DNA of 64,000 nucleotides from Candidatus Limnocylindrales bacterium. Its GTDB lineage: Bacteria > Desulfobacterota > Binatia > UBA1149 > CAITLU01. The stretch is taken from NCBI GenBank assembly GCA_035626395.1, contig DASPNR010000002.1:533019-597018 (forward strand). The letters run 5' to 3'. The notes under the pieces are model-generated. The model was given only the letters and a program-made list of their open reading frames with translations. It was not told where the DNA came from and did not search any database. Made by a program: the position numbers and the translations under genes. This document shows, piece by piece, positions 52,986-62,399 of this stretch (position 1 is its first letter; the number at the start of each line of letters is the position of its first letter).

Positions 52986-55751
52986 TTACCAGCGCCAACC
53001 GCGGCTGCGAAACCGAGCGCGCATCGCAGCGATGCGTTGCGCCAGATCGGCGGCGTCGTCGCGGCGCTGGTCGACGATGTTGCGCGTCTCGCCCGGATCG
53101 GCGGCCAGATCGTAGAGCTCGCGACGCTCGGGCGTGTCCTCGGTTGGCGGCCGCCCGCTGTCGATCCTCTCCTTGGCCCTGCGCGGATCGGAAGGCGCGC
53201 CGGCTGGCGTGACGATCATCTTCAGGCCGCCCGAGCGCAACGCGAACGGATGATTGGGGCGCGGGCCGATCGCGAAGCAGTCGCGCGTCAGCGATCCCGC
53301 CGGTGCGTCGCCTCCGCGCAGCTCGCCTGCCAGCGAGGTGCCGTCGAAGTCGTGCGGCTGCGGGTCGACGCCGATCAGATCCAGCAGCGTCGGCACGATG
53401 TCGACCGTGCAGGCCTGCGTGCGAATGCGCGCGCCGGCCGGGATCTGGCCGGGCCAGGTGAAAACCAGCGGCACGCGTACGGTGCTGTCGTAGAGGAACC
53501 AGCCATGCTGCAGCAGCTCCTGATGCTCGGTCAGGCTTTCGCCGTGGTCGGCGGTCAGGACGACGAGCGTGTCGCGATGGCCGGAGCGCTCGATGCCGCC
53601 GAGAAGCGCGCCCACCTGGTGATCGGTGAAGCGGATGTCGCCGTCGTAGCGCCGCACGTAGTAGGACAGTCGCCGCTGCCCCTCCAGCACCTGGTATCTC
53701 GGAATGACGCCGAGGCCGAAGTTGCTGTCCGAGAACTCGAGCTCCGGATCCTCGCCGAACAGGCGCGCCGGGTACTGGAAATCCTTGCTCCACCACGCCT
53801 GCGCCGAGTTGTAGGGGCCGTGCGGGTCGAGCAGATGCACCCATAGGAACCAGGGTCTGTCGCGCGCGGCGGTGCGCAGGTGCCCGAGCGCGAGCGCCAC
53901 CACGCGATCGTCCGTGCTGACCGTTGCGGGCGGCTCGATGGCGGCAACCTCGAAACGCTCGAAGCCCTGCCCGAACCCGTGCGCATCATCGACGATGCGG
54001 TTGGCGATGAACGCAGCGGTCGAGTATCCGCGCCCGGCCAGGATCTCGGCGATCGTCGTTGCCTTGTCGGGCAGATTGGCGCGGTTGAACGCCACGGCAT
54101 GGCGGTCCTGATAGACGCCCGTGAGCAGCGTGGCCACCGCGGGCGCCGTCTCCGGCGCGCTCGCGATGGCGTGCTCGACGACCGTGCCGCGTGCCGCCAG
54201 ATCATCCATCCACGGAGTGGTGGGATTGTCGTAGCCGTACATCCCCATGTGATCGGCACGCAACGTGTCGATGGAGAGGAACAGGATGTTGGGCGGCTCC
54301 TCCGGCGCGTGCGGCCGCCCCTGCGGCGCACCGTTGCAGCCCCCCTGGGTCATCAATACGGCCGCCGCAGCCAGGCTGCCCAGCATCCCGAAGGCCCGCC
54401 GAAGCGTCCAGCGCAGCCCGCGGCGCATCAGCTCGAGCGTCGACAGTTCGCGCACGTAGGCCTCGAGCATCTCGGTGCTTCCCTGCGGATGCGTGAGCAG
54501 GCCGAGTCGCAGCAGCCGGTCCTTTTCGTGATCGCCGGCGAACGCCGGCGCCTCCGCCCACTGCAGCAGCGGCGCTGCGGTGGCGGTAAAGCTGGCGTGC
54601 ACGGCGGCGTGCCGGCGGCCTCGATCGCCGATGCGGTGCAGAGCCGACGGCTCGGCGGCCAGCTCGAGAAGCGCTTGCGCGAGCGACTCCGGATCCTGGC
54701 GCGCGCATCCCACCGCCAGCCCCTGCTCCACCAGCACCGCGCCGGCTTCGCTCAGCGCCGTGGTCAGACAAGGCAGTCCGTGCGCGAGCCATTCGACGAC
54801 ACGGTTCTCGGCGCCGAAGCGGCGTTCGTACAGCGGCAGCTCGATGTTGAGGCCGACGTCGGCGCAGGCGTAGATCGCCGGCAGCCGCGGCGAATCCACC
54901 CAGCCCAGCAGATGCACGCGATCGCACGAGCCGGCCAGCTCCAGGAAGCGCCCATAGCTGTGCTCGTCGTGACCGGGAATGGCGCCGCCCGTGACCACGA
55001 CATGCATGCGCGAATCGCGCGCGAGCGCGTCTGCGGTCGCACGGCCGAGAGTGTCGACGTCGCACCAGGTGTTGAAGCCGCCCGAGCACAGCGCAACGAA
55101 CGCATTCTCGGGGATGCCGAGCTCTCGCCGCGTCGCCCTTCGAAGGCGGTCGCGATCCTCGCGCGTGGCTGCAGGCGCCTCCGCGGCGCATGGGATCACT
55201 TCGACGAGATTCTCGCCGGCGGTGGCGGCGGAGAGGCGCCCGGCAAGGCCGAGCTGGCCGATGAGCGCGTGCGAGTGCGCGTGCGACACCGCCGAGAAGC
55301 GGTCGGCGGTTTCGAGCACCGGCGCGAGCAGGCTCCAGAAGTGGACGAGGCTCCAGTCGCCGCCGCTGCGTGCGGCCTTGGCCTGCGCCTCGCTGAGCAG
55401 GTCGCCGAAGACGTCGGCCCACATCGGAACGCCCAGGCGAAGTCGGCGCGCCAGCGCCGACGCATACACGGTGACACCGACCATCGCCTCGGGCGCGAAC
55501 GCTTCCATGCGATGTCGCACCGCCTGACCGGCAAGCCGCTTCTCGTCGGTGAAGAACACCTCGATGCCTTCGGGCGCAGACGGCGCGGCGCCCGGCTCTT
55601 CGCCGTCGCGGCATACGCAGGCCAGGAGCACGCGGTGCCCTGCACGTGCCAATGCGCAGGAAAGGTGCGCCGCGCGGAGCCCCGGACCTGCGTGGCGAGA
55701 GGCTGGCACGTGAGCAGGCACGCCCATGGCGACCATGAGGACGCGACTCAT
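52986..55751 (-). CDS. Glycosyltransferase - sulfatase-like fusion protein
   Basis: 921 residues. Residues 1-400 are a GT-B glycosyltransferase (PGLRAAHLSCALARAGHRVLL; VALCSGGFNTWCDVDTLGRA; ADVGLNIELPLYERRFGAENRVVEWLAHGLPCLTT). A hydrophobic helix at about 449-470 ends in a lipobox-like GGC472. From 486 a sulfatase-like domain follows: metal Asp495 (LSIDTLRADH), then PETAPAVATLLTG, where Thr535 takes the place of the Cys/Ser of formylglycine sulfatases, LTADHGESL and the C-terminal ELYDLAADPGETRN. The helix would put the GT domain in the cytoplasm and the other in the periplasm. Thr suggests phosphotransferase or hydrolase chemistry. Overlaps the ABC ATPase gene by one base. Confidence 0.85.
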   Translation of the reverse strand: MSRVLMVAMGVPAHVPASRHAGPGLRAAHLSCALARAGHRVLLACVCRDGEEPGAAPSAPEGIEVFFTDEKRLAGQAVRHRMEAFAPEAMVGVTVYASALARRLRLGVPMWADVFGDLLSEAQAKAARSGGDWSLVHFWSLLAPVLETADRFSAVSHAHSHALIGQLGLAGRLSAATAGENLVEVIPCAAEAPAATREDRDRLRRATRRELGIPENAFVALCSGGFNTWCDVDTLGRATADALARDSRMHVVVTGGAIPGHDEHSYGRFLELAGSCDRVHLLGWVDSPRLPAIYACADVGLNIELPLYERRFGAENRVVEWLAHGLPCLTTALSEAGAVLVEQGLAVGCARQDPESLAQALLELAAEPSALHRIGDRGRRHAAVHASFTATAAPLLQWAEAPAFAGDHEKDRLLRLGLLTHPQGSTEMLEAYVRELSTLELMRRGLRWTLRRAFGMLGSLAAAAVLMTQGGCNGAPQGRPHAPEEPPNILFLSIDTLRADHMGMYGYDNPTTPWMDDLAARGTVVEHAIASAPETAPAVATLLTGVYQDRHAVAFNRANLPDKATTIAEILAGRGYSTAAFIANRIVDDAHGFGQGFERFEVAAIEPPATVSTDDRVVALALGHLRTAARDRPWFLWVHLLDPHGPYNSAQAWWSKDFQYPARLFGEDPELEFSDSNFGLGVIPRYQVLEGQRRLSYYVRRYDGDIRFTDHQVGALLGGIERSGHRDTLVVLTADHGESLTEHQELLQHGWFLYDSTVRVPLVFTWPGQIPAGARIRTQACTVDIVPTLLDLIGVDPQPHDFDGTSLAGELRGGDAPAGSLTRDCFAIGPRPNHPFALRSGGLKMIVTPAGAPSDPRRAKERIDSGRPPTEDTPERRELYDLAADPGETRNIVDQRRDDAADLAQRIAAMRARFRSRGWRW

Positions 55752-56599
55752 CAGGCAATCCTCGGATGCGCACGATGCGCGCGTGCGAGAGCCGCAGCAT
55801 CCGTCCGCTGTGCTACGGGCGCGGCCTCGGGCGGCAGTCCAGCGACCGCAGCGTCGCTGGCCGGTGCATCCACTCGCGGAATCCGTGCGGCCGCGGCGAC
55901 GGCCGCGGCACTCTCCACCATCCGTCCCGCCTCCAGGCGAAGGACGTCATCGGCGACGCGCTCGACCAGCGCCATGTCGTGCGTGACCAGAACGATCGCG
56001 GTTCCGCGCGAGCGCAGGCTGGCGATGCGGTCGTCGCAGCGCGAGCGGAAGTCGGCGTCGCCCACCGACAGCACCTCGTCGACCAGAAGCACGTCGGGCT
56101 CGCCCGCCGTGGCCACAGCGAAACCGAGACGGGCCGTCATGCCCGAGGAATAGCTCTTGACTGCCACGTCCATCGCATCGGCCAGGCCGCTCATCTCGAC
56201 GATGGAATCGTAGTCGCGGCGCAGCTCGCTCAGACGGCGGCCGAGCAGGACGCCGAACAGGAAGACGTTCTCGCGGCCGGTCAGCTCGGGGTCGAAGCCG
56301 GCACCGAGCTCGATCAGTGGCGCGAGGCGGCCGCGCACGGCGACGCTGCCGGCACTGGCCGGAACGATGCCGGCGAGCGCGCGCAGCAGCGTGGTCTTGC
56401 CCGCGCCGTTCGGCCCCACCACCGCGGTCACCCCTCCGCGCGCAACATGCAGCGAAACGTCGCGGAGAGCATCGAACCATTCCACCGACGGCGGGCGCCG
56501 CTGCACCGTGCGAACGAACAGCTCGCGCAGCGAGCGCACGCGGTGATGTTCACGGCGCAGCCGCACGGTAAGGGAGCGGGCATGCACGGCGCAGGTCAT
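55751..56599 (-). CDS. Polysaccharide ABC exporter ATPase (Wzt/KpsT type)
   Basis: 282 residues. Walker A GPNGAGKTTLL, the ABC signature YSSGMTARLGFA, Walker B VLLVDEVLSVGD and the H-loop VLVTHDM are intact. SVEWFDALRDVSLHVARGG and IELGAGFDPELTGRENVFLFG are the marks of the lipopolysaccharide, capsule and teichoic-acid export subfamily. The tail (about 225-282) is short and Ala-rich, without the carbohydrate-binding domain of long Wzt proteins. ATG overlaps the permease stop (ATGA). Confidence 0.92.
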   Translation of the reverse strand: MTCAVHARSLTVRLRREHHRVRSLRELFVRTVQRRPPSVEWFDALRDVSLHVARGGVTAVVGPNGAGKTTLLRALAGIVPASAGSVAVRGRLAPLIELGAGFDPELTGRENVFLFGVLLGRRLSELRRDYDSIVEMSGLADAMDVAVKSYSSGMTARLGFAVATAGEPDVLLVDEVLSVGDADFRSRCDDRIASLRSRGTAIVLVTHDMALVERVADDVLRLEAGRMVESAAAVAAAARIPRVDAPASDAAVAGLPPEAAPVAQRTDAAALARAHRAHPRIA

Positions 56600-57381
56600 A
56601 GATAGAGGTGGAACCTGCGCGACAGCCGCTCGAACACGATCGCCGCCGCCAGCGCTGCAGCAGCGGCCAGCGTCGTGGCCGCCAGCAGCGTCGTCGCGTC
56701 CGGCCCGGTCCCCGCCCACAGCGACTGGCGAAGCGGCTCGATGGCCCAGTGCATGGGATTGAGGATGAGGAACGCATGCCACTGCGGCGGGATGACCGAG
56801 GCAGGGTAGACGACGGGCGTGGCGTAGAAACCGATCAGCAGCGCGCCTTCGACGAAATAGCGCACGTCGTGGAAGAAGACGTTGGCCGCCGACAGCAGCA
56901 GCGCCGCCGACGTCGCCAGCAGAACCAGCGGCACCAGCGACGGAATGGCGGTCACGGCCGCGGCCGGCGCCAGCAGTCCGGCCGCCATGCTCAGGCCGAC
57001 GAGCAGACCGAGCGAGAGCGCCAGGTGCACGAGGTTGGCCAGGACCACGGCCAGCGGGAACAGCATCGGCGGCGCGCTCACCTTGCGCAGGATCGGCGCG
57101 GCGGCGTGCAGGCTGTCCATCGCCTGCATGACCGTCAGCGAGAAGAAGCCCCACGCGAACACGCCGACGATGACGTAGACCGGATAGCGCTCGATCTGCG
57201 GGAACACGCGCGCGAAGACGATGCTCAAGACCGCCATCGCCATCAGCGGCTGCAGAAGGCTCCAGGCAAAGCCGAGCACCGAGCGGCGATAGCGCACGGC
57301 CAGCGAGCGCGACACCAGCACGCGCAGACAGTCCCAGCCGGCGCCGTAACGCGGGCGCGCGATGCGCAGAGGCGTGATCAC
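56596..57381 (-). CDS. Polysaccharide ABC exporter permease (Wzm type)
   Basis: 261 residues with about six membrane helices. LVSRSLAVRYRRSVLGFAWSLLQPLMAMAVLSIVF is the ABC-2 polysaccharide permease signature; AANVFFHDVRYFVEGALLIGFYATPVVYP and LNPMHWAIEPLRQSLWAGTGP are typical later segments. With the ATPase it should export an undecaprenol-linked glycan. The start is uncertain: GTG at 57381 gives the usual short N-terminus, while upstream starts at 57459 and 57480 would add a Cys/Arg-rich leader not seen in the family. Divergent from the wax ester synthase gene. Confidence 0.88.
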   Translation of the reverse strand: MITPLRIARPRYGAGWDCLRVLVSRSLAVRYRRSVLGFAWSLLQPLMAMAVLSIVFARVFPQIERYPVYVIVGVFAWGFFSLTVMQAMDSLHAAAPILRKVSAPPMLFPLAVVLANLVHLALSLGLLVGLSMAAGLLAPAAAVTAIPSLVPLVLLATSAALLLSAANVFFHDVRYFVEGALLIGFYATPVVYPASVIPPQWHAFLILNPMHWAIEPLRQSLWAGTGPDATTLLAATTLAAAAALAAAIVFERLSRRFHLYL

Positions 57382-57632
57382 TTGCTGCGGTCTGACCACA
57401 GGTGCGTGTTTTTGGGAAGCGCACGCATCGGCGCATCGGCATCCGCGCACCCGCGGCATCGGCGACGGCGAGCGCCACACCGGCGCCGCAAGCGTGGGCG
57501 CGGATGCTCGCGCGGCGTCGTCCGCTGCTCGTGCCGCGGCGCCTGCGCCCCACCGGCAGGGGAAGCTGGCGATGCGCCTTCCCTTCGGCCGCGGCGTGCG
57601 CTACGTCGTGCGCCTTTCTCGCGGAGGCTGCC

Positions 57633-59591
57633 ATGCCCAGATACGCCTATGACCGCCTGAGCTTTCTCGACAACTCCTTCCTGATCATGGAGAGGGAGAA
57701 CACGCCGATGCACATCGCCGGCACCGCCACCTTCGATGCGGCGGCGCTGACCAAGGAAGACGGCGGCATCGACATCGACCGCATCCGATCCTACGTCGAA
57801 TCGCGCCTTCATCTGATCCCGCGCTACCGCCAGCGGCTGCAGCAGAGCTGGTTCCTCAGCGCACCGATCTGGGTCGACTACGATCATTTCAACATTCACT
57901 ACCACGTGCGACACACCGCGCTGCCCAAGCCCGGGGACGAGCGCCAGCTCAAGCGGCTGTCGGCTCGCATCATGTCGCAGCACCTGGACCGCGCGCGCCC
58001 GCTGTGGGAGATCTGGATCGTCGAGGGCCTCGATGACGGCGCCCGCTTCGCGATGGTGAGCAAGGTCCACCACTGCATGGTCGACGGAGTTTCCAGCGTC
58101 GACCTGATGAACGTGCTGCTGACGCCGTTTCCCATCGAGGAGTTCGAGCCGGCGCCGCGGTACGTTCCGCGGCCCGCGCCGAGCGAGCTCGATCTTCTCA
58201 TGGAAACGGCCGGCGGAATCCTTCGCCTGCCGCTCGACGTCGGCAGCAAGATCACCGACCTCGCCACGCAGGCCGGCGATCCGCGCTCGGACGTGCGCGC
58301 CAGGCTTCGCGCGCTGCGCGGAATGGTCGGCGAGATCGTCGGCACGAGCCTCCGTAACGCCGACACGCCGCTGAACCAGAACGTCGGCCCGCACCGTCGC
58401 TTCGACTGGCTGGCGATGGAGCTCGACGCGATCAAGGCGGTCAAGAATCGCCTCGGAGGGACGGTCAACGACGTCGTGCTGGCGACCGTTGCCGGAGCGC
58501 TGCGGCGTTTCCTGGAACGGCGCCGCTTCAGCTGCGAGGGCATCGATTTTCGGGTGATGGCGCCGGTGAGTGTGCGGGCGCAGGACGAGCGCGGCGCTCT
58601 CGGCAACCGCGTCTCGGCCTGGATAGTGCCGATGCCGCTGACCGAGCGCGATCCGCGACGGCGGCTGCAGGTCATTCGCGAGACGACGTCGCATCTGAAG
58701 GAAGCCAAGCAGGCCATGGGCGCCGAAGTGCTGGCGCAGGTCGCCGAGTGGACGCCGTCGACGATCCTGTCGCTTGCGGCCGGCATGGCAACGCGTGCCC
58801 TCCCCTTCAATCTCGTCGTCACCAATGTCCCGGGGCCGCAGGTTCCGCTCTACATGCTCGGCGCGCGCATGCGCGACAACCATGGCTTCGTCCCGCTGCT
58901 GGATGGCCTGTGTCTGGGCATCGTGCTGTTCAGCTACGCGGGGCAGCTCTTCTGGGGTCTGACGGCGGACTGGGATCTGATTCCGGACCTGCACGACTTC
59001 GTCGAGGATATCGAGGAATCGTTCGCGGAGCTGCGTCAGGCCGCCGGGACGATCGAGGTTCGCGACGGTGCTGGCGTCGAGGCTGGCGACGGTGCTGCGC
59101 CGGCGACGACCGCGCCGGAAACGAACGGTTCGGAGACGGCGACTGTCACGGGCACGACGGCAGCCGGCAAGGCTGCGGTGATCCCGGGCAGCGCCGAGAG
59201 CGAAAGCCGCATGCAGAACGCGGTGGCGGCGGCGGCGCGCAAGGCGGCCGAAGCCGCTGCGCAGGCCAAGGGCGGCGCGGGGCGTACGGCCGGTGGCGCT
59301 GGTGCCGCCAGCCCCGGACTCGGCGTTGCGCCTGCCCGCGCCGGCGGCGAAGCGCACGGTGCAGCGCAGGCTCACGCCGCATGGCAGCCGGAGCGTCCGC
59401 TGCCGGTGCAGGAGGAAAAGGCGGCCAAGCCCGCGCCTGCGCTCAAGGCTTCGGTCAAGCGCGTGTCCCCGAAGCCGAAAGCGGTTGCGCGCAAGGCCAA
59501 GCCCGGTCCCAGCTCATCGACGACGAAGCGAAGCAGCGGACGCAAGCGCCCTTCGGGTGCGAACGGCTCGGATTTCCAGACGCAGCACTGA
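57633..59591 (+). CDS. Wax ester synthase/diacylglycerol acyltransferase with basic C-terminal tail
   Basis: 652 residues; typical family members have about 460. The catalytic HHxxxDG motif is HHCMVDG at 146-152. Others are LSFLDNSFLIMERENTPMHIAG at the N-terminus, the PLW motif (ARPLWEIWIVEGL), GTVNDVVLATVAGALRRFL, the NVPGP motif and FSYAGQLFWGL. It esterifies fatty acyl-CoA with long-chain alcohols or diacylglycerol for storage lipids. Residues from about 476 form a low-complexity Ala/Gly/Thr stretch and then a Lys/Pro/Ala-rich tail (KPAPALKASVKRVSPKPKA), resembling histone H1-like or granule-binding sequences. GGAGG lies 6 bases before the ATG. Confidence 0.92.
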   Translation: MPRYAYDRLSFLDNSFLIMERENTPMHIAGTATFDAAALTKEDGGIDIDRIRSYVESRLHLIPRYRQRLQQSWFLSAPIWVDYDHFNIHYHVRHTALPKPGDERQLKRLSARIMSQHLDRARPLWEIWIVEGLDDGARFAMVSKVHHCMVDGVSSVDLMNVLLTPFPIEEFEPAPRYVPRPAPSELDLLMETAGGILRLPLDVGSKITDLATQAGDPRSDVRARLRALRGMVGEIVGTSLRNADTPLNQNVGPHRRFDWLAMELDAIKAVKNRLGGTVNDVVLATVAGALRRFLERRRFSCEGIDFRVMAPVSVRAQDERGALGNRVSAWIVPMPLTERDPRRRLQVIRETTSHLKEAKQAMGAEVLAQVAEWTPSTILSLAAGMATRALPFNLVVTNVPGPQVPLYMLGARMRDNHGFVPLLDGLCLGIVLFSYAGQLFWGLTADWDLIPDLHDFVEDIEESFAELRQAAGTIEVRDGAGVEAGDGAAPATTAPETNGSETATVTGTTAAGKAAVIPGSAESESRMQNAVAAAARKAAEAAAQAKGGAGRTAGGAGAASPGLGVAPARAGGEAHGAAQAHAAWQPERPLPVQEEKAAKPAPALKASVKRVSPKPKAVARKAKPGPSSSTTKRSSGRKRPSGANGSDFQTQH

Positions 59592-59625
59592 GGTGTGGTG
59601 GTGTCGCGCTGCCGCGGCGGCGCGT

Positions 59626-59650
59626 CGGCTTGCTCGAAGCAGTCAAGCCG
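59626..59650. other. Hairpin between convergent genes
   Basis: CGGCTTG (59626-59632) pairs with CAAGCCG (59644-59650) with an 11-base loop, between the wax ester synthase stop and the GT2 stop. No T-run follows, so terminator activity is uncertain. Confidence 0.3.
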
Positions 59651-59731
59651 CCACATCGCGCGTCCCGGCGGAACCGCGCCTACCTGGAGTTCCTCCGGCA
59701 GCCCCGCGAGTGCACGCGTGATCCGGAGGCG

Positions 59732-60655
59732 TCAGCGCAGGAGCTCGAGTCTCTCACCGACGCAGGCCTCCGCGTCGCGCGCTCCACGAACGAAGCCTGC
59801 GGTCCACCATACGAGGCCCAGCAACAGCACCGGAGAGAGCTGCGTCAGGGCAACCACGCCGGAGAAGCCGCTGCGCAGCTGCCAGGCCGCGATCCGCAAC
59901 AGCCGCGCCGGCAGCAGCAGCGGAGCCAGCCAGCGGTAGCGAACGAAGACGGCGCCCGATACCGACGTCATCCGTCGCGCGGCGGCGGAGGTCAGGCCGA
60001 GCCGATGCTGATGCGCGAGCATCTCGGCGAAACCGGCCGGATGGCGGTGGTGCGTGCGCACGCGCGCGCTGAGCCCGACGCGGCAGCCGAGCCGCTGCAG
60101 GCGATGCATCAGCACCAGGTCCTCACCCGGCCACATATCGGGAAACCCTCCCGCGCGATCGAAGACCTCGGCGCGGCAGAGCATCGTGGTCGAAGGCGGC
60201 AGCCATGCCGGCGGCGCCGCATGCCTTCCCTCGGCTTCCTTGAACTCGAGCAGGTGCCGGGCGCGAGCGACGACTCCGTTCCCGTCGCACACCACGCGTG
60301 CGCTGATCGAAGCCAGGCCGCGCCCGCACAGCTCGCGCTGAAGCGCAGCCACGCCGCCGGCGTCGAGGCTGCAGTCGGCGTCGATGAACAGAAGGAAATC
60401 GGCATCGCCGGCATGGTCGCGGCCGACGTTGCGGGCGGCGCCGGCGCTCAGCGCCGCCGGGCCGGCGACGACTTCGATGCGAGGATCGACCTCGACGCAG
60501 CGCCGCGCGACCTCTGCCGTCGGATCGTCCGCAGACGTCACGACCAGGATGCGGGCGATCGGATCCTGCAGCCGCAGCGATTCGAGGGTACGTTCGAGCG
60601 TCGCCTCCGCACGGCGCGCCGGGACGATGGCGACGCAGGTCGTGCGCGCCGTCAA
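59732..60655 (-). CDS. GT2-family glycosyltransferase with membrane tail
   Basis: 307 residues. GT-A fold: VAIVPARRAEATLERTLESLRLQ, nucleotide-binding DPRIEVVAGPAALSAGAARNVG, and the DxD motif in FLLFIDADCSLD. GGFPDMWPGEDLVLMHRLQRLG is the acceptor-side (ED) motif. The C-terminus has two hydrophobic segments (near 245-262 and 270-292), so it is membrane-attached. The start appears to be TTG at 60655, 7 bases after the gspE stop. Possibly a lipid-linked sugar transferase of the nearby glycan cluster. Confidence 0.83.
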   Translation of the reverse strand: MTARTTCVAIVPARRAEATLERTLESLRLQDPIARILVVTSADDPTAEVARRCVEVDPRIEVVAGPAALSAGAARNVGRDHAGDADFLLFIDADCSLDAGGVAALQRELCGRGLASISARVVCDGNGVVARARHLLEFKEAEGRHAAPPAWLPPSTTMLCRAEVFDRAGGFPDMWPGEDLVLMHRLQRLGCRVGLSARVRTHHRHPAGFAEMLAHQHRLGLTSAAARRMTSVSGAVFVRYRWLAPLLLPARLLRIAAWQLRSGFSGVVALTQLSPVLLLGLVWWTAGFVRGARDAEACVGERLELLR

Positions 60656-60662
60656 ATCGCGC

Positions 60663-62399
60663 CTACTGGTCCTGCGTCACGCGCAGCACTTCACCGACGG
60701 TCGTGACGCCGTCGGCGACCTTCCAGTAGCCGTCGTCGCGCAGCGTGCGCATGCCGTGGCTGATCGCCTCGCGCTTGATCTGGTCGGCGGTAGCCTTGGC
60801 CACGATGAGCTTGCGGATGTGGTCGTCCACCGACAGCAGCTCGTAGATGCCGCTGCGGCCGTAGTAGCCGGTTCCGGCGCACGTCGGGCAGCCGACGGCA
60901 TCGTAGACCTTGACCGGCCGCCCTCGCCTCTCGCCCAGGGCCTTGAGGAATTCGGCCTGCGCCGGAATCTCCTGGCGGCAGTTCGTGCACACGCGGCGCA
61001 CCAGTCGCTGCGCCATCACGCCGAGCAGCGAGGATGCGAGCAGATAGTCCTCCACGCCCATGTCGAGAAGTCGCGACACCGCGCCGGCAGCGTCGTTGGT
61101 GTGCAGGGTCGAGAACACCAGGTGACCGGTCAATGCGGCCTGGATGGCGATCTCGGCGGTTTCGGCGTCTCGGATCTCGCCGATCATGATCACGTCGGGG
61201 TCCTGACGGACGATGGATCGCAGCCCGTTGGCGAACGTCAGCCCGATCTGGCTCTTGACGTGAATCTGGTTGACGCCTCGCAGCTGGTACTCGACCGGAT
61301 CTTCGATGGTGATGATCTTGAGCTCGGGCGAGTTGATCTTGTCGAGCGCACCGTAAAGCGAGGTCGTCTTGCCCGAGCCGGTCGGGCCGGTGACCAGGAT
61401 CAGGCCGTGCGGCTGCGCGATCATGTGCGTGAACGTGGCCAGCGTATCGTCGGGCATTCCCAGCTTCGTGAGATCCACGACGACGCTGCTGCGGTCGAGA
61501 ATACGCAGCACCACGCTCTCGCCGTACAGGGTCGGCAGCGAGGAGACGCGAAGGTCGATCTCGCGTCCGACCAGCCGCAGCTTGATTCGCCCGTCCTGCG
61601 GAAGGCGCCGCTCGGCGATGTTGAGCTTGGCCATCAGCTTGATGCGCGAGATGATCGCCGCCGTCATGCTGCGCGGCGGCGGGTCCTGGTCGTGCAGCAC
61701 GCCGTCGATGCGGTAGCGCACGCGCAGCTCGTTCTCGAAGGGCTCGACGTGAATGTCGGAGGCGCGCTGCTCGACGGCACGCGAGAGCATCTGGTTGACG
61801 AGGCGGATGACGGGAGCCTCCGAGGCCATGTCGCGCAGGTGCTCAACATCCTCCTCGTCGTCGTTGAGCACCTCGACGCCTTCGCGCTCGTCGGCCGCCG
61901 CGCCGCCCTCGAGCGTGCCGTAGACCGCCTCGAAGCGTTCCATCAGGTCGCGCGTGCGCATCAGCGCCGGCTCCACCATCAGGCCGGTGACCTGCTCGAC
62001 CAGCTCGATGGCGGCCCTGTCGCCGGGATCGGCCATGGCCAGGCGCAGCGTCCCATTGGTCCGCTGGACGGGCAGGATGCGCGCCGAGCGCATGTATTCG
62101 ACCGAGATGTGCTCGAGGTTGAACGTCTCCTCGGGCAGGTCCGTGCTGCGCAGCAGCGGGACGTTGTGGTAGCGGGCAAGGACCGGAAGCAGGTCGTCCT
62201 CGGACAGGAAGCCCAGCTCGACCAGCATGCGTTCGAGCCGCTCGCCCTTTTCGGCGGAGAAGCGGCGAACCTTGCGGAGGTCATCGACCGAGACCTTGCC
62301 GGAGGAAAGAAGGATATCGTCGAGGCCGCTGGAGACGGCCGGCACCACCGCCGGCTCGGCCGGCACTTTGGAAAGGTCCACGGTCTGTTGGGTTGCCAT
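60663..62399 (-). CDS. gspE: Type II secretion ATPase GspE
   Basis: 578 residues. An N-terminal domain of about 160 residues (MshEN-like, LSSGKVSVDDLRKVRRFSAEKGERLERMLVELG) is followed by the secretion ATPase core. Walker A GPTGSGKT is at 338-345, the Asp box is ITIEDPVEYQ, Walker B is DVIMIGEIRD and the His box is GHLVFSTLHTNDA. The zinc site has CTNC (471-474) and CPTC (504-507), as in GspE and PilB. It powers pseudopilus growth. It lies about 14 kb upstream of the main T2SS operon, separated by the glycan cluster; the window holds no other T2SS or pilus ATPase. ATG at 62399. Confidence 0.95.
   Translation of the reverse strand: MATQQTVDLSKVPAEPAVVPAVSSGLDDILLSSGKVSVDDLRKVRRFSAEKGERLERMLVELGFLSEDDLLPVLARYHNVPLLRSTDLPEETFNLEHISVEYMRSARILPVQRTNGTLRLAMADPGDRAAIELVEQVTGLMVEPALMRTRDLMERFEAVYGTLEGGAAADEREGVEVLNDDEEDVEHLRDMASEAPVIRLVNQMLSRAVEQRASDIHVEPFENELRVRYRIDGVLHDQDPPPRSMTAAIISRIKLMAKLNIAERRLPQDGRIKLRLVGREIDLRVSSLPTLYGESVVLRILDRSSVVVDLTKLGMPDDTLATFTHMIAQPHGLILVTGPTGSGKTTSLYGALDKINSPELKIITIEDPVEYQLRGVNQIHVKSQIGLTFANGLRSIVRQDPDVIMIGEIRDAETAEIAIQAALTGHLVFSTLHTNDAAGAVSRLLDMGVEDYLLASSLLGVMAQRLVRRVCTNCRQEIPAQAEFLKALGERRGRPVKVYDAVGCPTCAGTGYYGRSGIYELLSVDDHIRKLIVAKATADQIKREAISHGMRTLRDDGYWKVADGVTTVGEVLRVTQDQ

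Noticed and set aside
47845..53844. A ~2000-residue open frame on the minus strand
   Set aside because: The part upstream of 51291 is an out-of-frame shadow of the phosphatase-like and fusion genes; only 47845-51291 has coding features.
52986..54350. True formylglycine sulfatase
   Set aside because: The C/S-x-P-x-R motif is absent; the nucleophile position is Thr.
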